Origin: Lasiodiplodia sp. COLG20
Taxonomy: Eukaryota > Ascomycota > Dothideomycetes > Botryosphaeriales > Botryosphaeriaceae
DNA: 64,000 bases
Direction: 5' to 3'
NCBI GenBank assembly: GCA_009801085.1
Contig: VNWV01000007.1
Span: forward strand, 1,550,001-1,614,000
Position numbers and translations under genes: made by a program. The notes beneath the pieces were generated by a model, which saw only the letters and a list, made by a program, of their open reading frames with translations, was not told the origin of the DNA and ran no database searches. Position 1 is the first letter of the stretch. Every line of letters starts with the position of its first letter. Of this stretch, positions 55,784 to 64,000 are shown piece after piece.

Positions 55784-57006
55784 TTAACGCCTATCCCGTC
55801 CCCTGCTCCTGCTCCTACTCCTCTCACTGTAGCTGCTGTAGCTACTGTAGCTCGGGCTTCTCCTTCTACGCCCACCAGAGCCGCTCCCGCCTCCACCTCT
55901 AGGCGGCGGAGGGCTATCCCTGTAAGGTCCTCCTCCCCTGATACCACCGCTGCCCCCGGCACCCCCGCCGCCGCCTCTCCTTGGCGGTGGGCTCCTCGAC
56001 AACGACCGGGAAGAAAACGACCGACTCCTGCTTCTGCGCGGGCTCCGTGATCTCGAGTAAGACCTAGGTCTGTAGGAGTAGTCGCCGCGGCCACCGCCAC
56101 GTCCAGCACCGGCGCCACCGTAGCCACGGGGCGGTGGAGGCGACCTACCGCGACGGCCCATCGGCGGGGAGCGATAACGTCCAGATGGACCGCCAGGGTA
56201 AGGGCCTCCCGGAGGAGGGCCACGGCCGTAATTGCCGCCCGGTGGTGGTGCGCGTGGCGGTGGGCCATCAAAACGGTCATTGTAGGACTGGGGAGGTGGC
56301 CGACGGGCGGGAGGAGGTGAGCGGCCTGGTGAGAAGCGGCGGCGCGGCAAGACGATGGAGACGGTGAGGACAGCGCCGTCGAGCTGTGCTTCGTGCATGT
56401 GTGCGATGGCGGCCTCGGCGGCGGCGGGTTCTGCGTACATGATGTATGCGGTGCCGCGGTTCGTCATGACTATGCGGGGGTCAGGGTTGTCGCAGCTCTA
56501 GTGGGGGGGAATTTGGAGCTTACATTGGCGGTTGATGGGCATGTCCAAGTCCTGTATCCGGCCGTAGGTGCCGAAGATCTCACGCAAGTGGTCTTCATTG
56601 ACGTTCTTTGTAAGCTTCTCGACGACGATCTAAAAGAGTGTCAGCGGAGCATGGCCCAATTGCTACTCGTCATGCACACCTTTGAGCTCCGCGGTGGCGA
56701 TCTGTCCCTGCTGGCCCTGCTGTCGCGACTCAAGCTCCGGCTGTAGCTGCGCCTGCTATACCGCCTCGCCGCACGGTCAGGCGTCGGGGTCCTGGAGGCG
56801 CTGCGACTGTAGCTGCGATCCCGGCCATTACGTCTACTGTACCGGTCGCTGCGTGGGGTCGGGGTGCGGCTTGGGGAGCGCGTGCGCGAAGCTGAACGCG
56901 GTGTGATGGAGCGGCGCGGAGAGCGCGACTGGGCGGGCGACGGCGAACGCGTGCGGGAACGGCCGCGCGAGCGACTGCGCGATGCAGAGGGCGATCGCGA
57001 CGGCAT
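55784..57006 (-). CDS. RNPS1-like SR/RRM splicing-associated protein
   Basis: Three exons (56680-57006, 56524-56629, 55784-56469; introns of 50 and 54 bp) give 372 aa. The N-terminal ~105 residues are an RS domain (MPSRSPSASRSRSRGRSRTR onward). A single RRM follows: IVVEKLTKNVNEDHLREIFG, then RQFMTNRGTAYIMYAEPAAA as the RNP1 region, and AVLTVSIVLPRRRF. The C-terminal half is Pro/Gly/Arg-rich with further RS repeats. This domain order (RS, RRM, P/RS-rich) matches RNPS1, a component of the ASAP/PSAP and exon-junction-associated complexes. Each splice restores an RRM strand. Confidence 0.93.
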
Positions 57007-57814
57007 CTTGTGCGCGCGATTGGGTGTGGGCGTAGTGTGGTGCGCGAGGAAAGGCTGGAGACGGAGCTTCCGACTGGAGCTCGAAGCTTTGAACGGGAGC
57101 GCCGACTTCTTGGCGTCCATCGGCCGTCGGAACACCACCACTGCAGAACTTCCGAAAGCAGTTAGCGCCGACCACCTTGAACTCTCATACGACGCTGCGC
57201 TGCATTGGACAACATGCCCACAGTGGACCAATTCGCAAGCTATGCAAGCAAAGCCATCTACAACTACACTAAAGCGCCCGTAACCGCCATCGACGACCCC
57301 TTTACCACCACCTTCACCCCTGCCTACGTCCGCGTTAGATCCACAATTTGAATTTAAATAGCTAATAACTCCCATAATATATTTAAACCCAAACCAATTC
57401 ATTCGCTCCCATTATAGAGCTACCGCTAAAACTAAGAAGTTACTAAAACTCCTTCATAGTTGTCTCCTCCGTAAACGCTTCTTTCTTAACCAGCATGCGC
57501 GCCTTCATATAAGCCTCGAGACCCTCTAGAGGGATCAAGTAATAGATGGTAGAGGTTACATCGAAAGGAAATGTCTGCTGTTTAAATGAAGCGGCTTGAG
57601 ATGATGCTTTTTTCCTCCTCCTTCTGGCGCTTATCCTCCTGGCACTCATTATTACTTAATTTTCTTCTTTGGCGCCTCGTTCTGTTTGTTCTTTGCGTCC
57701 CGAAGAATAGAAAGTAGGATCTCAATCTTATTCTGTTTGACGCGGCGAACCCTCGTAGTTGATGGCTAGCGCGAACAGCAGGCTCCCCAGCTCTGCCTTA
57801 GAAAAATTAACATA
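57007..57814. other. intergenic region entering the repeat-rich island
   Basis: Composition shifts from GC-rich to AT-rich at about 57330. A 68-codon minus-strand ORF (57443-57649) is Lys/Arg-rich at its start and may be a transposon remnant, but I cannot support a call. Confidence 0.45.
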
Positions 57815-57901
57815 TATGGGTAGATGAAGCTATCGTCCTTACGTGTATGTAGAATTTTTAATTCGACATTCTCGTCCGGATGATAGCTTCAAATACCCAT
57901 A
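57815..57901. repeat. foldback (MITE-like) element, copy C
   Basis: An 87-bp palindrome. The left arm starts TATGGGTAGATGAAGCTATC; the reverse complement of the right arm starts TATGGGTATTTGAAGCTATC. The arms agree at about 32 of 40 positions around AATTTTTAA. It shares arm and centre sequence with copy A and arm sequence with copy B. Confidence 0.82.
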
Positions 57902-58078
57902 ACATAAGAAAAGAAAAAACAAATCCACGCCAGCCATCGGCCGCGAGAGGGGACTGTACATTGTTTTCAAGCAATGGACAGCGCACGGGCTATACGAAGT
58001 CATGTCTCTAATGATTGTTCTCAAGATCTTTTTCCCCCTTAAACAGTAAAGCGAGCAAACCACTGTAAATATGTCTCT

Positions 58079-59620
58079 TTACTCATTAGCATTGCCCAGC
58101 TCCTCGACATTGCCCAGCTCGAATAGCCGACACTCCTTCTGATGCTCCTCAAGCTCTTGAAGTGTCTTGAACCTCCTCATAGGGGCTCTATTTTGATTAA
58201 TGCCGCAGAAAATATAGAAGTAATCGGCATGATTAGACGCCCAATGACTCTTTAGGTCTTCCACGTCCCTACTTGTACATAGGCACATCCGGCACTGATG
58301 ACGCTTCGTATTCCATTCCACCCAGTCTTTCCCCATATCGTTTCGTCCACGCGTGTTGATGCCAAGCCCTTTCTCGAAACTGGTGCCTGCTTGATCGTAC
58401 TTTTTGGCAGTCACAATCGCCCAAACTGAGAGAAGCTCCGCGGCTCCTGGAGACACTGAGGTTCGACGGGCAGTATTGGCAAGCTCACTAAGCTGGTAAA
58501 AGCCGTACGCGAATCTAGACTGTGAAGAGATTTCCCAGTCTTTAAGCACTGGATTCGTTGGGTTGGTTAGTTGGCGCCAACCGACCATTAAGACTATGGT
58601 GATTGAAAGTTGAGGAAACTGCTCTTCGAGAAAGGGGAAGTTGAAGGGGTTTGTAGTCAGGCCATCAAAGCCCAAGTCAAGAATCGTAAGCTCCAGTTTC
58701 TTGCCTTTCGGGATAGACTCATGAAGGTCGGCCAGTTTCCGGAACATCTCCTTAATCTTTTCGGCGGGTCCAGTAGTCGTTTCTGGCTGAGTCATACTCT
58801 TCCAGCTCGTGGCGCTTGGGACTTTTGGAGCCAGTACTGCATCTTCGGACGATGCTGGATCCACCTCAACGTGAAAGTCTTTTAAGAAAACCCCTCGACA
58901 GATCCTTAAGTTTTCTCGGAGGCCTTCTTCGCCGCCGACTGGATTGGTCTGAGAAACCCGACAGACTGTCAGCAATGCGTCCATCTGGATAGGACCTCTG
59001 GTGAATTCTGCCACGCCCGAACGAAGGTCGGTGACGATCTGGGGCGTGTTTCTGAAGGTCTCGTATTCATCATCGTCTGGTCTTGGCCAGTCCAGAAGTT
59101 GAGCATTGAGCTTCGATTCGTCCGTGCTCTTAACGGTCTTGGAGAGCTTTTGTAATTGCATTCGGATAGCGTCTGGGGTCCGGTTGGTAAGGATGTTGGA
59201 TATAGTGCCATCCTTGCCGTGCTTTGGAAGAACTTCGTTTTCAACAAACCACTTCGTAGCAATGTTGTCTGATGATTCTTGTATCATCTGCCGCAGTACG
59301 TCCTCTTCCTCGCTAGACCAAGCTTTTCGCTTTCTTCCAGCTTCTTGGGGTTTCTCTTGTAGAGACGTTGTTAGTTGAAATAGATCTTTTACAACGCCCT
59401 CATAATTGAACATCATGCCCTCAGCCTCAAGTGCGTCGAAAGCACCGAACTTGTCTTCATTCTTGATGCCGTTGAAAGTCTGAACGACGTCCTCTTGATC
59501 CCCCCCCTCTAGTAGATGACGAGCGGCGATCTTGCCGAGGTCAAAATTACCGATCGAATCTTGCTTCTGCTTCTTCGCGACATGCTCGTCCGAGCTACCC
59601 TTCTTTTTTGCGGGAGCCAT
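58079..59620 (-). CDS. SANT/Myb-like and zinc-finger protein, unknown function
   Basis: A single-exon gene of 513 aa. A basic N-terminus (MAPAKKKGSSDEHVAKKQKQ) looks like a nuclear signal. At about residues 95-160 there is a SANT/Myb-like helical domain (AWSSEEEDVLRQMIQESSDN, then NILTNRTPDAIRMQLQKL). The long middle part is not recognised. Near the C-terminus a Cys2-His2-type pattern is visible (HQCRMCLCTSRDVEDLKSHW, then ASNHADYFYIFC, with a further EEHQKEC). Coding quality is good: no stops, balanced composition. It lies in a repeat-rich, AT-shifted island between a foldback element and retrotransposon debris, so it could be an accessory or mobile-element-derived DNA-binding protein. Confidence 0.72.
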   Translation of the reverse strand: MAPAKKKGSSDEHVAKKQKQDSIGNFDLGKIAARHLLEGGDQEDVVQTFNGIKNEDKFGAFDALEAEGMMFNYEGVVKDLFQLTTSLQEKPQEAGRKRKAWSSEEEDVLRQMIQESSDNIATKWFVENEVLPKHGKDGTISNILTNRTPDAIRMQLQKLSKTVKSTDESKLNAQLLDWPRPDDDEYETFRNTPQIVTDLRSGVAEFTRGPIQMDALLTVCRVSQTNPVGGEEGLRENLRICRGVFLKDFHVEVDPASSEDAVLAPKVPSATSWKSMTQPETTTGPAEKIKEMFRKLADLHESIPKGKKLELTILDLGFDGLTTNPFNFPFLEEQFPQLSITIVLMVGWRQLTNPTNPVLKDWEISSQSRFAYGFYQLSELANTARRTSVSPGAAELLSVWAIVTAKKYDQAGTSFEKGLGINTRGRNDMGKDWVEWNTKRHQCRMCLCTSRDVEDLKSHWASNHADYFYIFCGINQNRAPMRRFKTLQELEEHQKECRLFELGNVEELGNANE

Positions 59621-60056
59621 CAGCAGGGAGGCGAAGACAGGGACCAGCAGATAAGAAAGCTGAGCATCGGATGGTGGTGAGACAGTGAGCCGTCAACGGA
59701 GCGGCGAAGGCGAGGACCAGCAGTGCGGAGGGCTGAGGAGTAGAAACCTGGGCCGTTGGCAAGACGGTACCGTGGCTACAAGCGGGGTGGCTGCGAGAGG
59801 TAAGAGAGGCAAGAGAGGCGGGAAAGGTAGCGACAAAGGCGAGGCTGCTGAAAGAAGTCTGAGGTGGCGTTGCGGCTGCGAACAGCGTAATGAGACGGCG
59901 AGGAAGGCGGCGCCAAGGCTACGAGCGGCGTGGCGAGGAAGGTGAGGAAGGCGAGAAAGGCAGCGACGAACGCAAAGATTAGTGGCCTAATGTGGTAACC
60001 AACCCGCCGACGATAGTAAATGGCAGCAAAGTAGGACATGGGGTATGATATTAAGT
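59621..60056. repeat. degenerate repeats upstream of the SANT gene
   Basis: GC-rich, purine-biased sequence in which a segment near 59810-59845 (GGCGGGAAAGGTAGCGACAA) recurs in altered form near 59945-59980 (GGCGAGAAAGGCAGCGACGA). ORFs crossing it look like repeat artefacts. Confidence 0.5.
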
Positions 60057-60275
60057 AAGACGTTTCTCGCATTTTAGGACGACGTGGGACGTGGGGTGGG
60101 ATTTTAGGGCGACGCAGGACGTGCGGATGGACACTTATATTTTGGGACGACGCGGGGCGTGGGGCGGGATCTCAGGGCGACGCGGGACGCTTATATTCTA
60201 GGATGGTATAGGACGTTTCTCGTATTTTAGGACGACGTAGGACGTAGGGCGGGATTTGGGGCGGGATGTGTCTTT
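60057..60275. repeat. degenerate GACG-rich tandem repeats
   Basis: Repeated phrases of the type GGACGACGTGGGACGTGGGG and TTTTAGGACGACG. A block starting near 60059 recurs near 60211, about 150 bp later, with only a few substitutions, mostly C/T or G/A transitions. Confidence 0.65.
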
Positions 60276-60281
60276 AGACGA

Positions 60282-60593
60282 CCTAGAGGGGAGATAGCAC
60301 CGTATTCGGGCTACGACCACGCTATAGAACTGGAGGAAGGTAAGACGCCACCCTAGATGCCCATTTACAACCTCTCCTAGAAGGAGCTGGTTACTTTCCG
60401 GGAGTACGTAGACTCCGCGCAGGCGAAGGGCTGGATATGCCCTAGCAAATCCCCCGCGGGAGCACTAGTGCTATTCGTGCCTAAGGCGGATGGGACCATG
60501 CGCCTGTGCGTGGACTATCGGGGCCTGAATCGAGTGACTGTGGAGGACCGCTATCCATTACCCTTAGTAGACACGCTGGTAGTAAAGCGTTAA
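60282..60593 (+). pseudogene. Ty3/Gypsy reverse transcriptase fragment, broken
   Basis: The + frame through 60309 reads an unmistakable retrotransposon RT start: YDHAIELEEGKTPP, stop, MPIYNLS, stop, [19 protein letters not shown], then [19 protein letters not shown] and [20 protein letters not shown], before a stop at about 60591. Two internal TAG codons stand where the family usually has a sense codon. The homology ends abruptly before the catalytic YxDD motif. No LTRs were identified nearby. It is a dead relic, described as found. Confidence 0.85.
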
Positions 60594-61565
60594 AGGATGT
60601 GGTGGGCGTCAGGGTGAGGAGGGATGTCGGAGGATGCGGTAGGTGCGCAGACGGTTAGTGACGAATTAGGGAGCTGGAGGACGTGGTGGGTGCTACTACT
60701 TAGTAAAAAAGAGAGACAATAACGACAGTGAAGATTAGAAAATGCGTCGTCTAAGTTATCTATGTCTTCCCACCGAGTGTTCCCAAATCTCTGCTGCTCT
60801 TAATAGAGGAAGGAAGGGCGGCATCGTCGTTGATCCCGCTTGCAGTGGTGAGCATTTTATACTCGTGTGGACTGGGTTGTACGATGGTGTCTGTGCAGCC
60901 CAACCCGCCAGCAGTGCGGAGCAGTAACGAAGGAGGATGCTAGTAGTCAGCGCCGAGCGCAAAGTCTCGTCTTTATCCGGAAATGAAATTGTTGCAAGAG
61001 AAAGATCAAGAATCACGAGGGTACAATTCTACCAAGCAGCCATGAGAATGTTCGATCTTTGCATTCTCGTATCGTTTAACTGACGTCAGGGAGCCGGCAA
61101 GGTGAGCTGAATGATCTCAGTTTGGGACCTATGAAAAAAGGTGCTACGAGGAGAGCAGAGAGCTCGAGCAGAGAGCCTCTTGACCACTCAGTCTTAGCGT
61201 TGGTGCCTAAGGCATTCAATGCCTGATTACTAATCAGGCAGCTCCAGGACCTTGAGAACTGATCTGCGCCCCTAAACGTAGATCGGACGGAAGGCCGCTC
61301 TTCTCTTTCGTTTTTACATCTCACAGAAAGGTTTTTAACCTGCGACAACCCTACAACTCCTTCAACTTGCCATCCACTGCGCTTTCACACATTTTGCTTA
61401 GATGCAACATAATCCAACTGTTCTGCGACAAGGCCCATCTCTTACAGTACATTACTAGTCCTTCCTTTCGAGCTGAAAAGGAGTGCTCTGTGTGGTGAGC
61501 GGTGAGGACTGCTGAAGATTTGATATAATCCATGCCGTCTGCAACACCTCACATCCACCCACCTC
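60594..61565. other. intergenic region
   Basis: About 970 bp after the retrotransposon relic. It includes a perfect 21-bp palindrome at 61220-61240 (TGCCTGATTA, C, TAATCAGGCA). No gene recognised. Confidence 0.5.
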
Positions 61566-61637
61566 GCGTCGATGGTCTAATGGTTATGATTCAACCTTCC
61601 CAAGGTTGAGAACCGGGTTCGATTCCCGGTCGTCGCA
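61566..61637 (+). tRNA. tRNA-Gly(CCC), uninterrupted
   Basis: A 72-nt cloverleaf without intron. Anticodon stem CAACC/GGTTG with loop TTCCCAA gives anticodon CCC at 61599-61601. T-arm CCGGG-TTCGATT-CCCGG; A-box-like TGGTCTAATGG and B-box GGTTCGATTCC are intact. Discriminator A73. The acceptor stem GCGTCGA/TCGTCGC has a T4:T69 mismatch at the fourth pair; all other pairs are Watson-Crick. It decodes GGG. A second, sequence-divergent tRNA-Gly(CCC) is split by introns at 34476-34679. Confidence 0.93.
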
Positions 61638-62302
61638 TGCTTTCGTTTTGCTCTGCTTTGCTTGGGTATATTGAGTGGTTTTTTTGGTCCATGAGGCCTG
61701 GTGGGCTAGACACTTCGATAGGGGATGATGGGGCTTGATAGACCAAGTCTAAAAGTATACTTGGAGCAGTCAGCGCATCAAGAACCTTCACATTACAAGA
61801 GGGTGTGGGCGTAGGAAGTCTTGTTGTGCCTGTGTCATGGTGGGGGAAAGCTGCGGGGAAGCTCGGGGCCTGGAACCATTCCTCAGGTGGGTCGGCCCGG
61901 AGCGCCGCACAGAGCTTTTGGCATGCGTGTTTACTTGTTCCAGATGCTGTGCAATTCTACCTAAGGCAAGGAGTAATGACATTCAAAACAAGGTTTTCAA
62001 TAAAGGGTTTCCTGAGGAGATGATCAATTAGAACAAGAAGAAATGGATATAACACCACGTCACTAACTTCTATGCTGTCTCGGAAGACTTGGTTACGGCG
62101 GGATGCGCGAAGGCTACCAAGAGTGGTAGTATCTTTAAGGACTGGAGCGCAATGCTGAAGATTCAGTCAGGACTGTGGTTCGAGTACAATGATCCAATTA
62201 CTTATCTGTACAATGTGTATCATCCCACCAAGGACGAAGCTCGGTGGAAGCTTGGGCCACCACTTAGGCCAAGTTCTCTCCATCGCAACTCTCCGACCCT
62301 CA
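61638..62302. other. intergenic region
   Basis: About 660 bp between tRNA-Gly and the pterin-dehydratase-like gene. No protein-like ORF is recognised. Presumed promoter at its end. Confidence 0.45.
61646..61649 (+). terminator. Pol III terminator of tRNA-Gly
   Basis: TTTT nine nt after the tRNA 3' end, preceded by a TTT. Minimal but usual for Pol III. Confidence 0.5.
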
Positions 62303-63286
62303 ATGGTCCCCATGCAGCCCTGCGCCCGCTCGCTCCGTGCTGCCATTCCCAATGGCTTACCGCGAATAGCACCACTTCTCCGCAGCCGTCCATTGTCGAC
62401 AAGCAGACCCTCGCTCTACTCAGCAGACAACATCTTACTGCCGCAGATACCGGTTGACGTCTACGACCCCGCCGCCGATATTCCCAAAGACCCGTACATC
62501 GGCGCCACCAGCCCATACGATCTGCTCCCTCCAGGCACAAAGATCCTCAAAACCCCGGGCGATAACCAGCTGCATCCTGACCGCGTTCTCTGCGACGCGA
62601 TCCAAAAACTACAAACAACGCCCTGGCGCGTAAAGACGCAGCCTGTCAGCCACCTCGAGCGCGGCTATGTCTTCCCCACGCCCGCCCTCGCCTTCGACTT
62701 CGTGAGCCGCGTGTGGAGCAAGACCAGGTCATCATGGAGGCACTATCCGATTTGGGCCGGCTGCGGACGTCGCGTCTACGTGCGCTGGCAATCGAGGCAG
62801 AACAATGAAGTAGGCCTCACCACACGCGATATGACCCTCGCCGAAGCGTGCGACACGACGGCAGCGAAGCTCGTTGGTGCCGCCGTCGGCTCCGATTGCG
62901 GCTGGGAGAAGCCCAACCGGCTGTTTGGGCCCAAGGAACTGCCAGTGCATCCCTTCTATCCGAAGCAAAGGCAATTGGCCAAGAACATGGCCGATTCCCC
63001 CCCCTTAACCAAATGGGTCAAGGACACGGCCTTCGTCCCAAAGGTGGCTGCGGGCGAGCATCATTACCGCGTGTGGAGCTTGATACACGGTGCTGCTTGC
63101 GTCAGTCAGACCTACTGGAGGCTTGTCGATGGCCCTGATGAGACTACGCTTCTTCTGCCCCCCAAATCCCGCTCTGGGTGGGAGCCGAAGAAGCCCGTGT
63201 TGATGAAGAATAACGCCCGCAGCAGCTTCTTGATAAACCTGCTTCACCGAGTCGCGCCTCGAAACAAAAAGATCGGGGAAGTGTAA
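62303..63286 (+). CDS. pterin-4a-carbinolamine dehydratase-like protein, probably mitochondrial
   Basis: Intronless, 327 aa from the ATG at 62303 (a second in-frame ATG lies at 62312). The first ~40 residues are rich in Arg, Ser and Ala without acidic residues (CARSLRAAIPNGLPRIAPLL), like a mitochondrial presequence. The middle part fits the PCD/DCoH pattern: ALAFDFVSRVWSKTRSSWRH, YPIWAGCGRRVYVRWQSRQN, then EVGLTTRDMTLAEACDTTA. This is close to F..A......HHP.......V.V.L.TH...GLT..D..LA, though the first His of HHP is here in HYP. The flanking regions are unrecognised. It could keep dehydratase activity or be a structural relative. Confidence 0.7.
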   Translation: MVPMQPCARSLRAAIPNGLPRIAPLLRSRPLSTSRPSLYSADNILLPQIPVDVYDPAADIPKDPYIGATSPYDLLPPGTKILKTPGDNQLHPDRVLCDAIQKLQTTPWRVKTQPVSHLERGYVFPTPALAFDFVSRVWSKTRSSWRHYPIWAGCGRRVYVRWQSRQNNEVGLTTRDMTLAEACDTTAAKLVGAAVGSDCGWEKPNRLFGPKELPVHPFYPKQRQLAKNMADSPPLTKWVKDTAFVPKVAAGEHHYRVWSLIHGAACVSQTYWRLVDGPDETTLLLPPKSRSGWEPKKPVLMKNNARSSFLINLLHRVAPRNKKIGEV

Positions 63287-63972
63287 ACAATAATTTGAGA
63301 GCACCAAGTGTTCAATTACCAGAAAGTCTGTTAAAACCTATGCGTAATACTCAATTTATTTCCTCCTTGTGTGTGTACCTTTGTGGTCTGTTTCTTCGTC
63401 GCCGCGGCGCATACAGCCAGAACTTCGGATTGGCAGAAACCCCGGGCTTCAATGCCACGCCATAGTGTGCAGATACACAATGCAGATGATTGTGATCACT
63501 TTCTTGCTGTGCTAAAGAATACACGAACTTGATGCGCCGTGGAATGGCGAGGTGCTCGCTGAGTGTGGGGCCGTCTCCCAACACTCCTCGGCTTACCACC
63601 CAGTCGCACCAAGAGTTTCAAAGCTTCCCACGCCCACAAGAGAAGGCTGAGCACACGCTCTTGCTTTCCTGTTATCCAAAAAGCTGCCCGATCATCGCCA
63701 TCTGCTACAATCGCCAACTTTCGCACCCACCAGCCCCCTTTCCAGCCATCAAAAGGTTCCTCAGTGTGTCTATGATGTCCGCCATACGTTTGAGAGGCAA
63801 AATGAAAGTTGTTTACGTCTCCGCAGGGTCGAAAGCGGAGCTCTTGCACCGCTGCAGGCCTCAACTTAGCTGCAGTAAGGCTGGATGAATCCGAGGTGTA
63901 GAAGTGGACAAAAGCAAAAAAAGATGAGGTGGTACCGGGCTTCTGAGTGTGCTCAGAAGAAGGAAGAGTCCT
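63287..63972. other. intergenic region at the right edge
   Basis: About 690 bp between the pterin-dehydratase-like gene and the partial tRNA. ORFs of ~120 codons occur on both strands around 63.5-63.9 kb but show no recognisable domain. A T7 run on the minus strand (about 63915-63921) could end the tRNA transcript. Confidence 0.45.
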
Positions 63973-64000
63973 TGGCGGTGCTGGGAATCGAACCCAGATT
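63973..64000 (-). tRNA. partial tRNA, 3' half only (window edge)
   Basis: Read on the minus strand, the last 28 bases give a complete T-arm (CTGGG-TTCGATT-CCCAG), an acceptor 3' strand CACCGCC and discriminator A. The anticodon lies outside the window, so the amino acid cannot be named. Confidence 0.8.

Overview
The window is nuclear chromosomal DNA of a filamentous ascomycete (Pezizomycotina; Dothideomycetes is my best guess, but no marker here settles the class). The evidence is about two dozen eukaryotic housekeeping genes, mostly split by 47-90 bp GT-AG introns with CTAAC/CTGAC-like branch sites. It also rests on fungal-specific families (HIR3, exomer ChAPs, Clr5-domain, CYB2, MGM101, fungal F-box/LRR proteins), tRNA genes with internal A/B boxes, and decayed fungal transposon sequence. 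I rebuilt the gene models by reading splice sites and reading frames, so exon borders are sequence-based predictions without transcript support.

Layout. 1-12.7 kb: BRF1 (TFIIIB, cut by the left edge), a cytochrome P450, a PHD-finger protein, a seven-intron CoA-transferase family III gene facing riboflavin synthase across a very short divergent promoter, and an unknown fungal protein. 13-24.3 kb: type I arginine methyltransferase with two micro-exons, an F-box protein, a small Clr5-domain gene in an AT-richer gap, flavocytochrome b2 and an atypical Rab GTPase. 25-34 kb: EMC10, an FGGY D-ribulokinase-like gene, MGM101, a REEP/Yop1-type protein with a long Gln-rich tail, and a TANGO2/NRDE protein. 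34.4-34.7 kb: a tRNA-Gly(CCC) sequence split by two introns that look spliceosomal. 35-48.5 kb: a trinucleotide-repeat ORF, SEC11, an exomer ChAP (BCH1/BUD7 type), the very long HIR3 gene, and a vip1-type RRM protein with a metallothionein-like tail. 48.5-55.8 kb: a gene-poor stretch broken only by an MFS transporter. 55.8-57 kb: an RNPS1-like SR/RRM protein. 57.3-61 kb: a repeat-rich accessory island with a SANT/zinc-finger protein of unknown role, degenerate tandem repeats and a broken Ty3/Gypsy reverse transcriptase. 61.5-64 kb: an intact-looking tRNA-Gly(CCC), a pterin-dehydratase-like protein and a tRNA cut by the right edge.

Most genes are independent housekeeping functions (transcription, RNA processing, ER biogenesis and secretion, vesicle traffic, mitochondrial DNA and metabolism); there is no biosynthetic cluster. 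The main discovery candidate is the tRNA-Gly(CCC) at 34476-34679. Removing a 72-nt and a 59-nt GT-AG intron, each with a CTAAT branch-like site, yields a textbook 73-nt cloverleaf. The introns lie in the D-loop and at the T-stem/T-loop border, not at the 37/38 position used by the tRNA splicing endonuclease. A second notable signal is a family of three ~83-93 bp near-palindromic foldback elements (20.2, 49.3 and 57.9 kb) that share a core sequence.
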